From assembly GCA_029938505.1 (NCBI GenBank), contig JAOZUV010000148.1:1-5690 (forward strand): a stretch of 5,690 nucleotides of DNA, in the 5' to 3' direction. This stretch comes from Bacteroidales bacterium. GTDB taxonomy: Bacteria; Bacteroidota; Bacteroidia; Bacteroidales; GCA-2711565. The notes beneath the pieces were generated by a model. It saw only the letters and a list, made by a program, of their open reading frames with translations. It did no database searches and was not told where the DNA came from. A program made the position numbers and the translations under genes. Numbering within the stretch: the first letter of the stretch is position 1; each line of letters starts with the position of its first letter. Shown here one piece after another: positions 1 to 5,690 of the stretch.

Positions 1-45
1 TATTAAACATAGTAAAACTATAAGTGCACCAATTCTTATTTTCAT
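1..45 (-). CDS. N-terminus of an exported protein, cut by the window edge
   Basis: Only the first 15 codons are present, reading MKIRIGALIVLLCLI and running off the left edge. A short basic start followed by a hydrophobic run is the beginning of a signal peptide or membrane anchor. Its ATG overlaps the TGA of the preceding secreted-protein gene in an ATGA arrangement (bases 45 to 42), which argues for translational coupling and a shared transcript. The cysteine at residue 13 lies inside the hydrophobic run, so a lipobox cannot be judged. The overlap and the hydrophobic start are what support it as a real gene; the product cannot be identified. Confidence 0.6.
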   Translation of the reverse strand, partial: MKIRIGALIVLLCLI

Positions 46-617
46 TTTGACGTTTCAGTTACTCTAACATCTCCCAATAATACATCCCAGAAACCAATAA
101 GTTTTCCTCCAATTTGAGTGTGCTTACGCTCTACATAAACGGTAATATCTTTTTTTGTAGTGTCTTTATAAATTAATCCGTCATCCGATGTACCTTCAAA
201 GCGCTGATAAATTGTGATCACACCTACATATCTTCCGTCGGGTTGCAATTCTAGATCGCTAATGTATTGAATATTATACCAGCTAATAGTAACCTTATCG
301 TAATTTAAGGCCATTAAATGTTCTAAATATTTGCGAACGCTATAATAAGTAATTTCTTTTTTGAATAAAGAGGATACTCCGATTTGACTATCGTCGGCAA
401 ACAATTCAAGTGTGCGCTCAATAACACGATTAGCTTCCGAAAAAGGAGTTCCTTTACTTCCTACAATCGAAACATATTTACTTAAATCTCTGATTTTTTC
501 CATTGCCAAACTATCAATGGCAAGCTTTCTTTCAGGACTGATTGGCGCTTGTGAAAAAACTGAAGAAGCTAATGATAAGCAAAATACAGCCACTAATAAC
601 ATCTTGATTTTAGACAT
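42..617 (-). CDS. secreted protein of unknown function, paralog-like partner of the upstream lipoprotein
   Basis: I do not recognise a named family. The 191-residue product starts with a classical Sec signal peptide: basic MSKIK, a hydrophobic core to about residue 19, and probable cleavage around residues 22-24 (VFSQ/AP). There is no lipobox cysteine, so it is probably soluble in the periplasm or outside the cell. Residues 59-101 carry a helical pattern F-x-x-A-N-x-x-I-x3-L-x2-F-A followed by RKYLEHL, which recurs in the neighbouring lipoprotein. After it, residues about 107-180 alternate polar and hydrophobic residues and look like beta strands (TISWYNIQYISDLEL, VGVITIYQRF, KDITVYVER). A helix-then-sheet order of this kind resembles NTF2-like folds, but that is inference. 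It lies 6 bases after the lipoprotein gene, and its stop overlaps the next start, so all three are probably one operon. No Shine-Dalgarno is seen; the leader is A-rich. Confidence 0.85.
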   Translation of the reverse strand: MSKIKMLLVAVFCLSLASSVFSQAPISPERKLAIDSLAMEKIRDLSKYVSIVGSKGTPFSEANRVIERTLELFADDSQIGVSSLFKKEITYYSVRKYLEHLMALNYDKVTISWYNIQYISDLELQPDGRYVGVITIYQRFEGTSDDGLIYKDTTKKDITVYVERKHTQIGGKLIGFWDVLLGDVRVTETSK

Positions 618-623
618 AATTTT

Positions 624-1265
624 CTATTTTTTAATAAGTTCAATTTCTGTTATTTTCCCGTTATTATCCAACATAAATGATTCGATATCCTTATCAAATT
701 TCTTCACATCTTTTAAATATTCTAAATATTTTTTGATGGTTGTTGGACGGTCATAATCTTTTACCCCGTTTTCTTGGCTGATAATAATTAAAACTGGCAC
801 ATCGGCTGCAGCATAAATTTTGAGTGCTTTTTGAATTTGCACATTGGCTTGTGTAAAACTATTGGCATTGGCTACAGCTTTAAATCCATCCAAAATACTT
901 TTTCGGAAGATAAATTCTTGCTGATTTTCATTCTCTTTTTGTGTTTGAACCTCTCTTTCGGCACGTAAAACGTCAAGAACTTCATCAGTACGTATAATTA
1001 AATCCTTCACTTCTTGATCAGGAAAGTTCTGTTTTTTGATAGCATTTAATCTATATTCTTTTTCGTCAAGGCTCATTGATCCTTGATCGTTTATAATTGC
1101 AAGTAAGTCTCTTTTGGCTTGCTCAATTCGTTGTTCGTAAGAACTGGCCGCACTTCCATCAGGGTTTTGAGTAATTTTTTGTTTACTTTTACATCCGGTA
1201 AATGAAACGGATAACATCATTAAAGAAAAAACAATTACTCCAACCTTAAATAAATTATTCTTCAT
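624..1265 (-). CDS. putative lipoprotein with helical middle, first gene of envelope cassette
   Basis: The 213-residue product begins with a lipoprotein signal peptide: MKNNLFK, a hydrophobic stretch to about residue 20, then S-F-T-G-C with the lipidated cysteine at residue 25. The residues after the cysteine (KSKQK) are basic, unlike the acidic surface-export signal described in Bacteroides and Capnocytophaga, so a periplasm-facing location is more likely. Residues about 42-118 are rich in Glu, Lys, Gln and Leu and are probably helical or coiled coil. Residues 137-184 carry F-x-x-A-N-x-x-I-x3-L-x2-Y-A and then KKYLEYL, matching the motif of the next gene. It ends in a short strand pattern with Asp-Asn-Asn-Gly and KITEIELIKK. 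It is first in a leftward run of at least three exported-protein genes. Function unknown; a structural or cargo-binding envelope role is only a guess. Start chosen because it supplies an intact signal peptide. Confidence 0.85.
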   Translation of the reverse strand: MKNNLFKVGVIVFSLMMLSVSFTGCKSKQKITQNPDGSAASSYEQRIEQAKRDLLAIINDQGSMSLDEKEYRLNAIKKQNFPDQEVKDLIIRTDEVLDVLRAEREVQTQKENENQQEFIFRKSILDGFKAVANANSFTQANVQIQKALKIYAAADVPVLIIISQENGVKDYDRPTTIKKYLEYLKDVKKFDKDIESFMLDNNGKITEIELIKK

Positions 1266-1298
1266 AAGTGTTGATTTAAAATTTGAAATTCACCACAA

Positions 1299-1306
1299 TA
1301 CATTTG
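1299..1306 (+). promoter_or_regulatory. candidate -7 box for the radical SAM gene
   Basis: The plus strand reads TACATTTG, a full match to TAnnTTTG. It would start transcription near 1312 and leave a leader of about 40 bases to the ATG at 1354. The -33 element is poor: TTTG at 1282-1285 is too close and TTG at 1271-1273 too far. The opposing minus-strand box at 1320-1327 overlaps its polymerase footprint. Confidence 0.3.
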
Positions 1307-1319
1307 TAATAGGAGTGAA

Positions 1320-1327
1320 CAAAATTA
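1320..1327 (-). promoter_or_regulatory. candidate -7 box for the leftward envelope cassette
   Basis: Read on the minus strand this is TAATTTTG, a full match to the Bacteroidota -7 consensus TAnnTTTG. Transcription would begin near 1314 and give a leader of about 48 bases before the ATG at 1265. No convincing TTTG lies at the -33 distance (only TTAG around 1351-1348), and in AT-rich DNA this octamer can arise by chance. Confidence 0.35.
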
Positions 1328-1353
1328 TTTATTTTATACATTTATAACTAATT

Positions 1354-2358
1354 ATGTGCCATAAAAATTATACAATCCCAATATTTATTCCTGAATTGGC
1401 TTGTCCGTTTCAGTGTTTGTATTGTAATCAGCAGAAAATCAGTGGCACATTGAGTATTCCAAGTGATAAAGATATTCATAAAATTATTAGTAATCACTTA
1501 AAAACAATACCCAAAAATAGCCATGTAGAATTAGGGTTTTTTGGTGGAAATTTTACGGGAATTCCAATGAATGAGCAAAAGCATTATTTGGAGGAAGTCC
1601 AGACCTATCTTTTGCAAGGAAAAATTCATGCTATTCGATGCTCAACCAGACCTGATTATATTAATGAAGAAGTATTGAATTTGTTAAAAAATGGTGGTGT
1701 TAAAACCATTGAATTGGGTTCTCAATCTGTGCATGATGATATTTTGTTATTGGCTGAGAGGGGTCATACTTTTGAAGATACCGTTCAGGCATCCGAGATG
1801 ATTAAAAAATTTGGTTTTAATTTAGGATTGCAAATGATGATTGGTTTACCGGGTGATACCAAAGAAAAGGCCATCTATACTGCTAAAAAAATAATTGAAC
1901 TTGGTGCTGAAAATACACGGATATATCCAACTTTAGTTATTCGCGATACAAAACTGGAAGAACTTTACCATGCTGGGAAATATAAACCTCTTAGTTTAAA
2001 TGAGGCCATTGATTGGACGGCAGATATTCTTGAATTATTTGAGCAGGCGAATGTGAAAATATTGCGAGTAGGTTTGCATCCTTCTGAAGGACTACTAGAT
2101 GGAAGTGAATTAATAGCCGGACCTTTTCACCCATCTTTTCGTGAATTGGTTTATACCGAAATTTGGCGAAAAAAATTATTAAATCTTGATTTTGAAAAAG
2201 AAAAATTAAAAATATATGTCAACCCAAAAGAGCTAAACTATGCTGTGGGTTATCAGTCATTAAATAAAAAGCAGTTGGAAAATAAATTTAATTATGTGAA
2301 GTTTGTAGTAGATTCAGAACTAAAAAAGAGAGAATTCTATGTTGATTATCATCGATAA
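1354..2358 (+). CDS. Elp3-like radical SAM protein (no acetyltransferase domain)
   Basis: The 334-residue product is a radical SAM enzyme: C17, C21 and C24 in CPFQCLYC form the CX3CX2C site for the 4Fe-4S cluster that cleaves S-adenosylmethionine. Other motifs are FFGGNFTG (62-69), equivalent to the SAM-binding GGE-type strand, STRPDYI (97-103), ELGSQS (120-125), QMMIGLPGDT (160-169), RIYPTLV (189-195) and AGPFHPSF (255-262). This set is typical of the Elp3/MiaB-like family, notably stand-alone proteins often labelled 'elongator protein 3' in Firmicutes. True Elp3 also carries a C-terminal GNAT acetyltransferase domain and acts on wobble uridine of tRNA; here only about 70 residues follow the last motif, so that domain is absent and the substrate is unknown. 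It is cytoplasmic. Its last 20 bases overlap the next gene, suggesting coupled expression. The start has no Shine-Dalgarno, but an ATG ten codons before the PELACPFQ motif fits family N-termini. Confidence 0.9.
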   Translation: MCHKNYTIPIFIPELACPFQCLYCNQQKISGTLSIPSDKDIHKIISNHLKTIPKNSHVELGFFGGNFTGIPMNEQKHYLEEVQTYLLQGKIHAIRCSTRPDYINEEVLNLLKNGGVKTIELGSQSVHDDILLLAERGHTFEDTVQASEMIKKFGFNLGLQMMIGLPGDTKEKAIYTAKKIIELGAENTRIYPTLVIRDTKLEELYHAGKYKPLSLNEAIDWTADILELFEQANVKILRVGLHPSEGLLDGSELIAGPFHPSFRELVYTEIWRKKLLNLDFEKEKLKIYVNPKELNYAVGYQSLNKKQLENKFNYVKFVVDSELKKREFYVDYHR

Positions 2359-3025
2359 AAAAACACCTCAAAATGCGAAATTAAAATTGGCCGAATATGG
2401 CGAGTTGGTGGAGTTTCAAACCCAAGGGATAACGTATGAAGCCATTTCCGGTCATCCGGATATTTTTTTCAGTCAAATAGAAAATCAGTTAGTAGTTGCC
2501 CCTAATTTACCAGAGCAGTATATTCAGAAATTGAAAGACAAGAATATTTCTTTTCTGCTAGGGGAAGAAGCGGTTGGTGTGAAATATCCAGCTAGCTCAA
2601 AATACAATATAGTAGCTGATAGAGATTATTTGATTCATAATTTTCGGAATACCGATTCGGCTATTATTCAATTAGCTGAGGATATGGACTTGATTCAGGT
2701 GGATCAGAGTTATACTCGATGCAATTTAATTCCTTTAGGCAATAAGCATTATATTACTTCAGATAAGGGTGTTGAGCGCACGTTGAAACGTTTTGATCTA
2801 GAAGTGTTTTATGTTGATCCGGAAGGTATTCAGTTATCTGGCTATAAAAATGGTTTTATTGGTGGTTGTGCCGGAATTTTGAATCAGCAGATATTTTTTA
2901 ATGGGAAATTAAGTTATTTGAAAGATAGCGATGCGATAAAAGCATTTTTAAAATCCCAAAAATTTGAAATAATTGAATTGTATGATGGTCCTTTATTTGA
3001 TGGTGGCAGTTTGATTTTTTTATAA
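2339..3025 (+). CDS. DUF6873-like protein with probable GME fold
   Basis: The 228-residue product has no signal peptide or membrane segment. The motifs I recognise are GHPDIFF (38-44), QSYTRCN (123-129), ITSDKG (139-144), GFIGGCAG (172-179) and a C-terminal DGGSLIF (221-227). These correspond to the GHPDI, QGYAKC, ITSDKGI, GFIGG and DIGSI motifs of uncharacterised proteins classed as DUF6873, assigned to the GME (guanidino-group-modifying enzyme) fold that includes amidinotransferases and arginine deiminases. C128 and C178 are visible, but which, if either, is catalytic cannot be told from one sequence, so no reaction is assigned. The gene starts inside the end of the radical SAM gene (20-base overlap, different frame), with a purine-rich AAGAGAGAA just before the ATG that could act as a ribosome-binding site. 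The overlap implies the two proteins are made together. Family call from memory of motifs, moderately sure. Confidence 0.8.
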   Translation: MLIIIDKKTPQNAKLKLAEYGELVEFQTQGITYEAISGHPDIFFSQIENQLVVAPNLPEQYIQKLKDKNISFLLGEEAVGVKYPASSKYNIVADRDYLIHNFRNTDSAIIQLAEDMDLIQVDQSYTRCNLIPLGNKHYITSDKGVERTLKRFDLEVFYVDPEGIQLSGYKNGFIGGCAGILNQQIFFNGKLSYLKDSDAIKAFLKSQKFEIIELYDGPLFDGGSLIFL

Positions 3026-3048
3026 AATTAAGAAGACGATCAATTTTC

Positions 3049-3078
3049 TTTGCCTTAGCCTATTATTTTGTAATTTCG
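3049..3078 (+). promoter_or_regulatory. candidate sigma-A-type promoter of aspS
   Basis: TTTG at 3049-3052 and TAATTTCG at 3071-3078 are separated by 18 bases and match the Bacteroidota -33 TTTG and -7 TAnnTTTG elements with one mismatch (C for T). Transcription would start around 3085, leaving a leader of about 13 bases before the ATG at 3098. It sits in the only gap (3026-3097) between the DUF6873-like gene and aspS, so aspS is probably transcribed on its own at least in part. No terminator hairpin with a U-run is visible in the gap. Confidence 0.55.
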
Positions 3079-3097
3079 CAGCCTAAATACTAAAATT

Positions 3098-4846
3098 ATG
3101 TTACGAACACATACTTGTGGAGCACTGAATATTGAAAATGTTGGACAAAGCATTAGCTTGAGTGGATGGGTGCAAAAATCGCGTGATTTGGGTGGAATGA
3201 CTTTCGTTGATCTTCGTGATCGCTATGGTATTACCCAATTGGTTTTTAATATGGACACCAATGTTGAGCTATGCGAACAAGCTCGTAAATTGGGTCGTGA
3301 GTTTGTGATTCAAGCCAAAGGCGAAGTATGCGAAAGAAGTAATAAAAATAAAAAAATTCCAACAGGTGAAATTGAGATTACTGTTTCTGAATTTGTAATT
3401 CTGAATAAATCAAAAACACCTCCATTTACTATCGAAGACGAATCTGATGGGGGAGAGGAATTACGGATGAAATATCGCTATCTTGATTTGCGTCGAAATC
3501 CTTTACGAAAGAATTTGGAACTTCGTCACCGTATGTCTATTGAAACAAGGAAGTATTTAGACAGTCAGGAATTTTTTGAAATCGAAACCCCTTACCTCAT
3601 AAAATCTACACCTGAAGGAGCCCGCGATTTTGTGGTGCCTTCACGTATGAATGAGAATCAATTTTATGCTCTTCCACAATCGCCACAAACTTTTAAGCAA
3701 TTATTGATGGTGGCTGGTTATGATCGTTATTATCAGATTGTGAAATGTTTCCGTGATGAAGATTTACGTGCTGATCGTCAACCGGAATTTACGCAAATTG
3801 ATTGCGAAATGGCCTTTGTTAATCAGGATGATATTCTGACCACTTTTGAAGGGCTTGCAAAATATTTGTTTAAAACGGTAAAAAATATTGAGATTGAAGA
3901 TTTTCCTCGTATGCCTTATTCTGAAGCCATGCGCTTATATGGTTCTGATAAACCGGATATTCGTTTCGGGATGGAATTTGTTGAGATGAATGATGTTACT
4001 CAAAACAAAGGTTTCAAAGTATTTGATGATGCTGAATTAGTGGTGGGTTTTTGTGCTGAAGGATGTGGAGAATATAGTCGCAAGCAGCTGGATAAATTAA
4101 CTGATTTTGTAAAACGCCCTCAAGTGGGAGCTCTCGGAATGATTTATTTAAAATGCAATGCAGACGGTACTTTTAAATCATCGGTTGATAAATTTTTTGA
4201 TCAGGAAGCTTTAAAAACATGGGCCGAAAAGCTAAATGCTAAAGCGGATGATCTTATATTGGTTTTATCCGGTGAAACCGATAAAGTGCGTAAACAACTT
4301 TCGGAATTACGTTTAGAGATGGGGAATCAGCTTGGATTAAGAGACCCTAAAGTATTTAAACCTCTTTGGGTAGTTGATTTTCCTTTATTAGAATGGGACG
4401 AAGACAGCGAGCGTTATCACGCCATGCATCATCCCTTTACATCACCTAAATCTGAAGACTTTGATATGTTGGAAAGTGATCCGGGAAAAGTTCGTGCCAA
4501 TGCTTACGATATGGTCATCAATGGTTCTGAAATTGGTGGTGGCTCCATTCGTATTTTTGATAAAACATTGCAAAAAAGAATGTTTACTCTTTTAGGTTTC
4601 TCGGATGAAGAAGCGCAAGCTCAGTTTGGTTTCTTGATGAATGCCTTTGAATTTGGAGCTCCTCCTCATGGTGGTATTGCGCTGGGCTTTGATCGTATTG
4701 TTGCTTTATTTGGCGGATCTGACTCTATTCGTGATTTTATCGCCTTCCCTAAAAATAATTCAGGAAGAGATGTAATGATTGATTCACCTTCGCCTATTGC
4801 ACAAGAGCAATTGGATGAATTGAAGCTTAAAGTGATTAAAGAATAA
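3098..4846 (+). CDS. aspS: aspartyl-tRNA synthetase, bacterial type
   Basis: This class II synthetase charges tRNA-Asp with aspartate in the cytoplasm. At 582 residues it is full length for the bacterial type (E. coli about 590). Residues 1-105 form the OB-fold anticodon-binding domain, followed by the catalytic core with [15 protein letters not shown] (164-178), the QSPQ substrate loop (195-198), motif 2 from FRDED (218-222) to FTQID (231-235), a GAD insertion domain at roughly 285-410, HHPFT (444-448), and motif 3 [13 protein letters not shown] (525-537). All key residues, including the motif 2 and motif 3 arginines, are present. Leu31 in the RDLGG loop corresponds to Leu30 of E. coli AspRS; non-discriminating enzymes, which also charge tRNA-Asn, usually have His there, so this is probably specific for tRNA-Asp. 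It appears to have its own promoter and is convergent with dinD. Identification is certain. Confidence 0.98.
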   Translation: MLRTHTCGALNIENVGQSISLSGWVQKSRDLGGMTFVDLRDRYGITQLVFNMDTNVELCEQARKLGREFVIQAKGEVCERSNKNKKIPTGEIEITVSEFVILNKSKTPPFTIEDESDGGEELRMKYRYLDLRRNPLRKNLELRHRMSIETRKYLDSQEFFEIETPYLIKSTPEGARDFVVPSRMNENQFYALPQSPQTFKQLLMVAGYDRYYQIVKCFRDEDLRADRQPEFTQIDCEMAFVNQDDILTTFEGLAKYLFKTVKNIEIEDFPRMPYSEAMRLYGSDKPDIRFGMEFVEMNDVTQNKGFKVFDDAELVVGFCAEGCGEYSRKQLDKLTDFVKRPQVGALGMIYLKCNADGTFKSSVDKFFDQEALKTWAEKLNAKADDLILVLSGETDKVRKQLSELRLEMGNQLGLRDPKVFKPLWVVDFPLLEWDEDSERYHAMHHPFTSPKSEDFDMLESDPGKVRANAYDMVINGSEIGGGSIRIFDKTLQKRMFTLLGFSDEEAQAQFGFLMNAFEFGAPPHGGIALGFDRIVALFGGSDSIRDFIAFPKNNSGRDVMIDSPSPIAQEQLDELKLKVIKE

Positions 4847-4859
4847 AATTGGTGAGCAC

Positions 4860-5690
4860 TTAGTTTTTTAGCTTCTTAGGGTTTTTACTAATACTTTTAG
4901 ATTCAGATTTTAACTTTCGTTCAAGTTTTTTAACATCTTCTTCTGGTGGAAGTTCTTCTGGTTTAATACCTCTTTTTAATAAAACATTCCTTACACCTCT
5001 ATTATTTGTAATATGTTCTGCTGAGATTTGTCGTTCAGTCAATAGGTTTTTTTCTTGAGTGTTAAAAACAGTAATTTCAGTTGCAAAATCTTTAGCCTTA
5101 ATAGTGATAGTAGGAAGAAAATCAGCTAATGCCCTTCCCTTTGGAATACCTAATTTATTTTTCATTTGTTTGGTTGACTTTCCTCCAAAAAGAGCTGCAT
5201 CTCCTTTACTTCTTATAATCCCAAAGTTTCTATCTATACCAGTTTTTTCATAAATTAAGTCAGAAAGTTCCTTTTCAGAAGAAGTTAATTTCAATCGAGC
5301 ATTAAGTCTTTCCCAATTCTTAATGCGTTTTGCAATCACTTCTGATTTTCTTGTTTGAACTGCAAAATAATTTTGAGCAAAAGCAATTTCTTGTTTTTTG
5401 GAATCTCCATTTTGGGCTATTAAATAACATGCAAATCTTGTGAGCATTAAATCTTGAATTTCCTTGTTTGCTCCTTTAGGCATTGCTATCGTTTTGTTGA
5501 TGTCAACAAAATGATCAGGAACTAGATTATCAGATACTTCACAAGCTGTTTTGGCTTTTGTAATAACAAGAGAAAAATTTCTCCATTCAGCGTAACCTAA
5601 TAAATGTTGTAAATCTCTGGCAAACCAAAATTCTATATTATTTTCTGTTGAGTGTGAATGGTCTTCAAAAGAGTCTGTTAGGCTGTTTAT
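4860..5690 (-). CDS. dinD: DinD-family DNA-damage-inducible protein, 5' end just outside window
   Basis: The frame runs open from the TAA at 4862-4860 to the right edge, giving 276 residues against 274 in E. coli DinD, so probably only a few residues are missing. I translated the bases beyond the first in-frame ATG (5483); they encode a continuous Bro-N-like segment with IEFWFARDLQHLLGY at visible residues 19-33, VITKAKTACE at 42-51 and PDHFVDI at 58-64. Further on come RFACYLIAQNGD (85-96), YFAVQTRK (108-115), ALFGG (166-170), GIKPEELPPEED (241-252), and a Lys/Ser-rich tail. All align with E. coli DinD, a LexA-controlled protein reported to inhibit RecA-filament activities. Bro-N domains are also common in phage and baculovirus proteins. 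Its promoter is outside the window, so SOS control cannot be assessed. It converges on aspS with a 13-base gap, and may be a later arrival beside a core gene. Confidence 0.93.
   Translation of the reverse strand: MNSLTDSFEDHSHSTENNIEFWFARDLQHLLGYAEWRNFSLVITKAKTACEVSDNLVPDHFVDINKTIAMPKGANKEIQDLMLTRFACYLIAQNGDSKKQEIAFAQNYFAVQTRKSEVIAKRIKNWERLNARLKLTSSEKELSDLIYEKTGIDRNFGIIRSKGDAALFGGKSTKQMKNKLGIPKGRALADFLPTITIKAKDFATEITVFNTQEKNLLTERQISAEHITNNRGVRNVLLKRGIKPEELPPEEDVKKLERKLKSESKSISKNPKKLKN
5492..5511. repeat. perfect 9-base inverted repeat inside dinD
   Basis: TTTTGTTGA (5492-5500) and TCAACAAAA (5503-5511) are perfect reverse complements separated by 2 bases. On the coding strand it spells codons for HFVDINK within the conserved Bro-N region and ends 8 bases before the internal ATG at 5483. 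It has the shape of a dimer-binding operator, but an intragenic coincidence is at least as likely. There is no U-run, so it is not a terminator. Confidence 0.5.

Noticed and set aside
412..756. Open frame of 114 codons on the plus strand
   Set aside because: It runs antisense across the junction of the two exported-protein genes, has no recognisable product or promoter, and its hydrophobic parts are a by-product of the AT-rich opposite strand.
1280..1290. Short palindrome AATTTGAAATT region in the leader of the lipoprotein gene
   Set aside because: Five-base A/T arms are expected by chance in DNA this AT-rich and do not line up with any promoter element.
1354..2358. Naming the radical SAM gene elp3 or hemN/hemW
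   Set aside because: The cluster motif is shared by many families. The GNAT domain that defines Elp3 is missing, and the motifs STRPDYI, QMMIGLPGDT and AGPFHPSF fit the stand-alone Elp3-like group better than coproporphyrinogen oxidases.
4822..4875. Possible bidirectional terminator: GAAGCT (4822-4827) can pair with AGCTTC (4870-4875), and TAAAGTG with CACTTA nearer the loop
   Set aside because: The stem is interrupted by mismatches and unequal spacing, is AT-rich, and lies mostly inside the two coding ends. It is too weak to call without folding-energy calculation.
5059..5253. Open frame of 64 codons on the plus strand
   Set aside because: It lies wholly antisense to the confident dinD gene and shows no motif or ribosome-binding site.

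Overview
The window looks like a piece of a Bacteroidota chromosome. The evidence is AT-rich sequence, start codons mostly preceded by A/T-rich stretches without a Shine-Dalgarno, upstream sequences fitting the Bacteroidota sigma factor (TAnnTTTG-like -7 boxes, TTTG at -33), and small exported proteins of a type common in that phylum. A marine or anaerobic Bacteroidales/Marinilabiliales-like host is a guess only. There are no RNA genes, CRISPR arrays, insertion sequences or attachment sites. Every stretch longer than about 100 bases is coding.

Layout. Positions 1-1265 (minus strand) hold a tight cluster of envelope genes, in transcription order: a lipoprotein with a helical middle, a secreted 191-residue protein, and the first 15 codons of a third exported protein overlapping the second by ATGA. 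The first two share a C-terminal/central motif and look like diverged paralogs; their function is unknown. An 88-base gap (1266-1353) separates them from a divergent plus-strand pair and holds candidate promoters for both directions. The pair is an Elp3-like radical SAM protein (1354-2358) overlapping by 20 bases a DUF6873-type, GME-fold-like protein (2339-3025). After a 72-base gap with a good promoter candidate comes aspS, a full-length bacterial aspartyl-tRNA synthetase (3098-4846). Thirteen bases after it, converging from the minus strand, is a dinD homologue. Its reading frame stays open to the right edge, so nearly the whole protein (276 residues visible) is here. The ATG at 5483 is internal and would wrongly cut off the front of the Bro-N domain.

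How the genes relate. The window is mostly a mixture of ordinary chromosomal genes (aspS, the radical SAM gene) with an uncharacterised envelope cassette and a DNA-damage-type accessory gene. Nothing here demonstrates a new system. The two places worth follow-up are the paralogous exported cassette at the left and the translationally coupled radical SAM/GME-fold pair, whose joint substrate is unknown.
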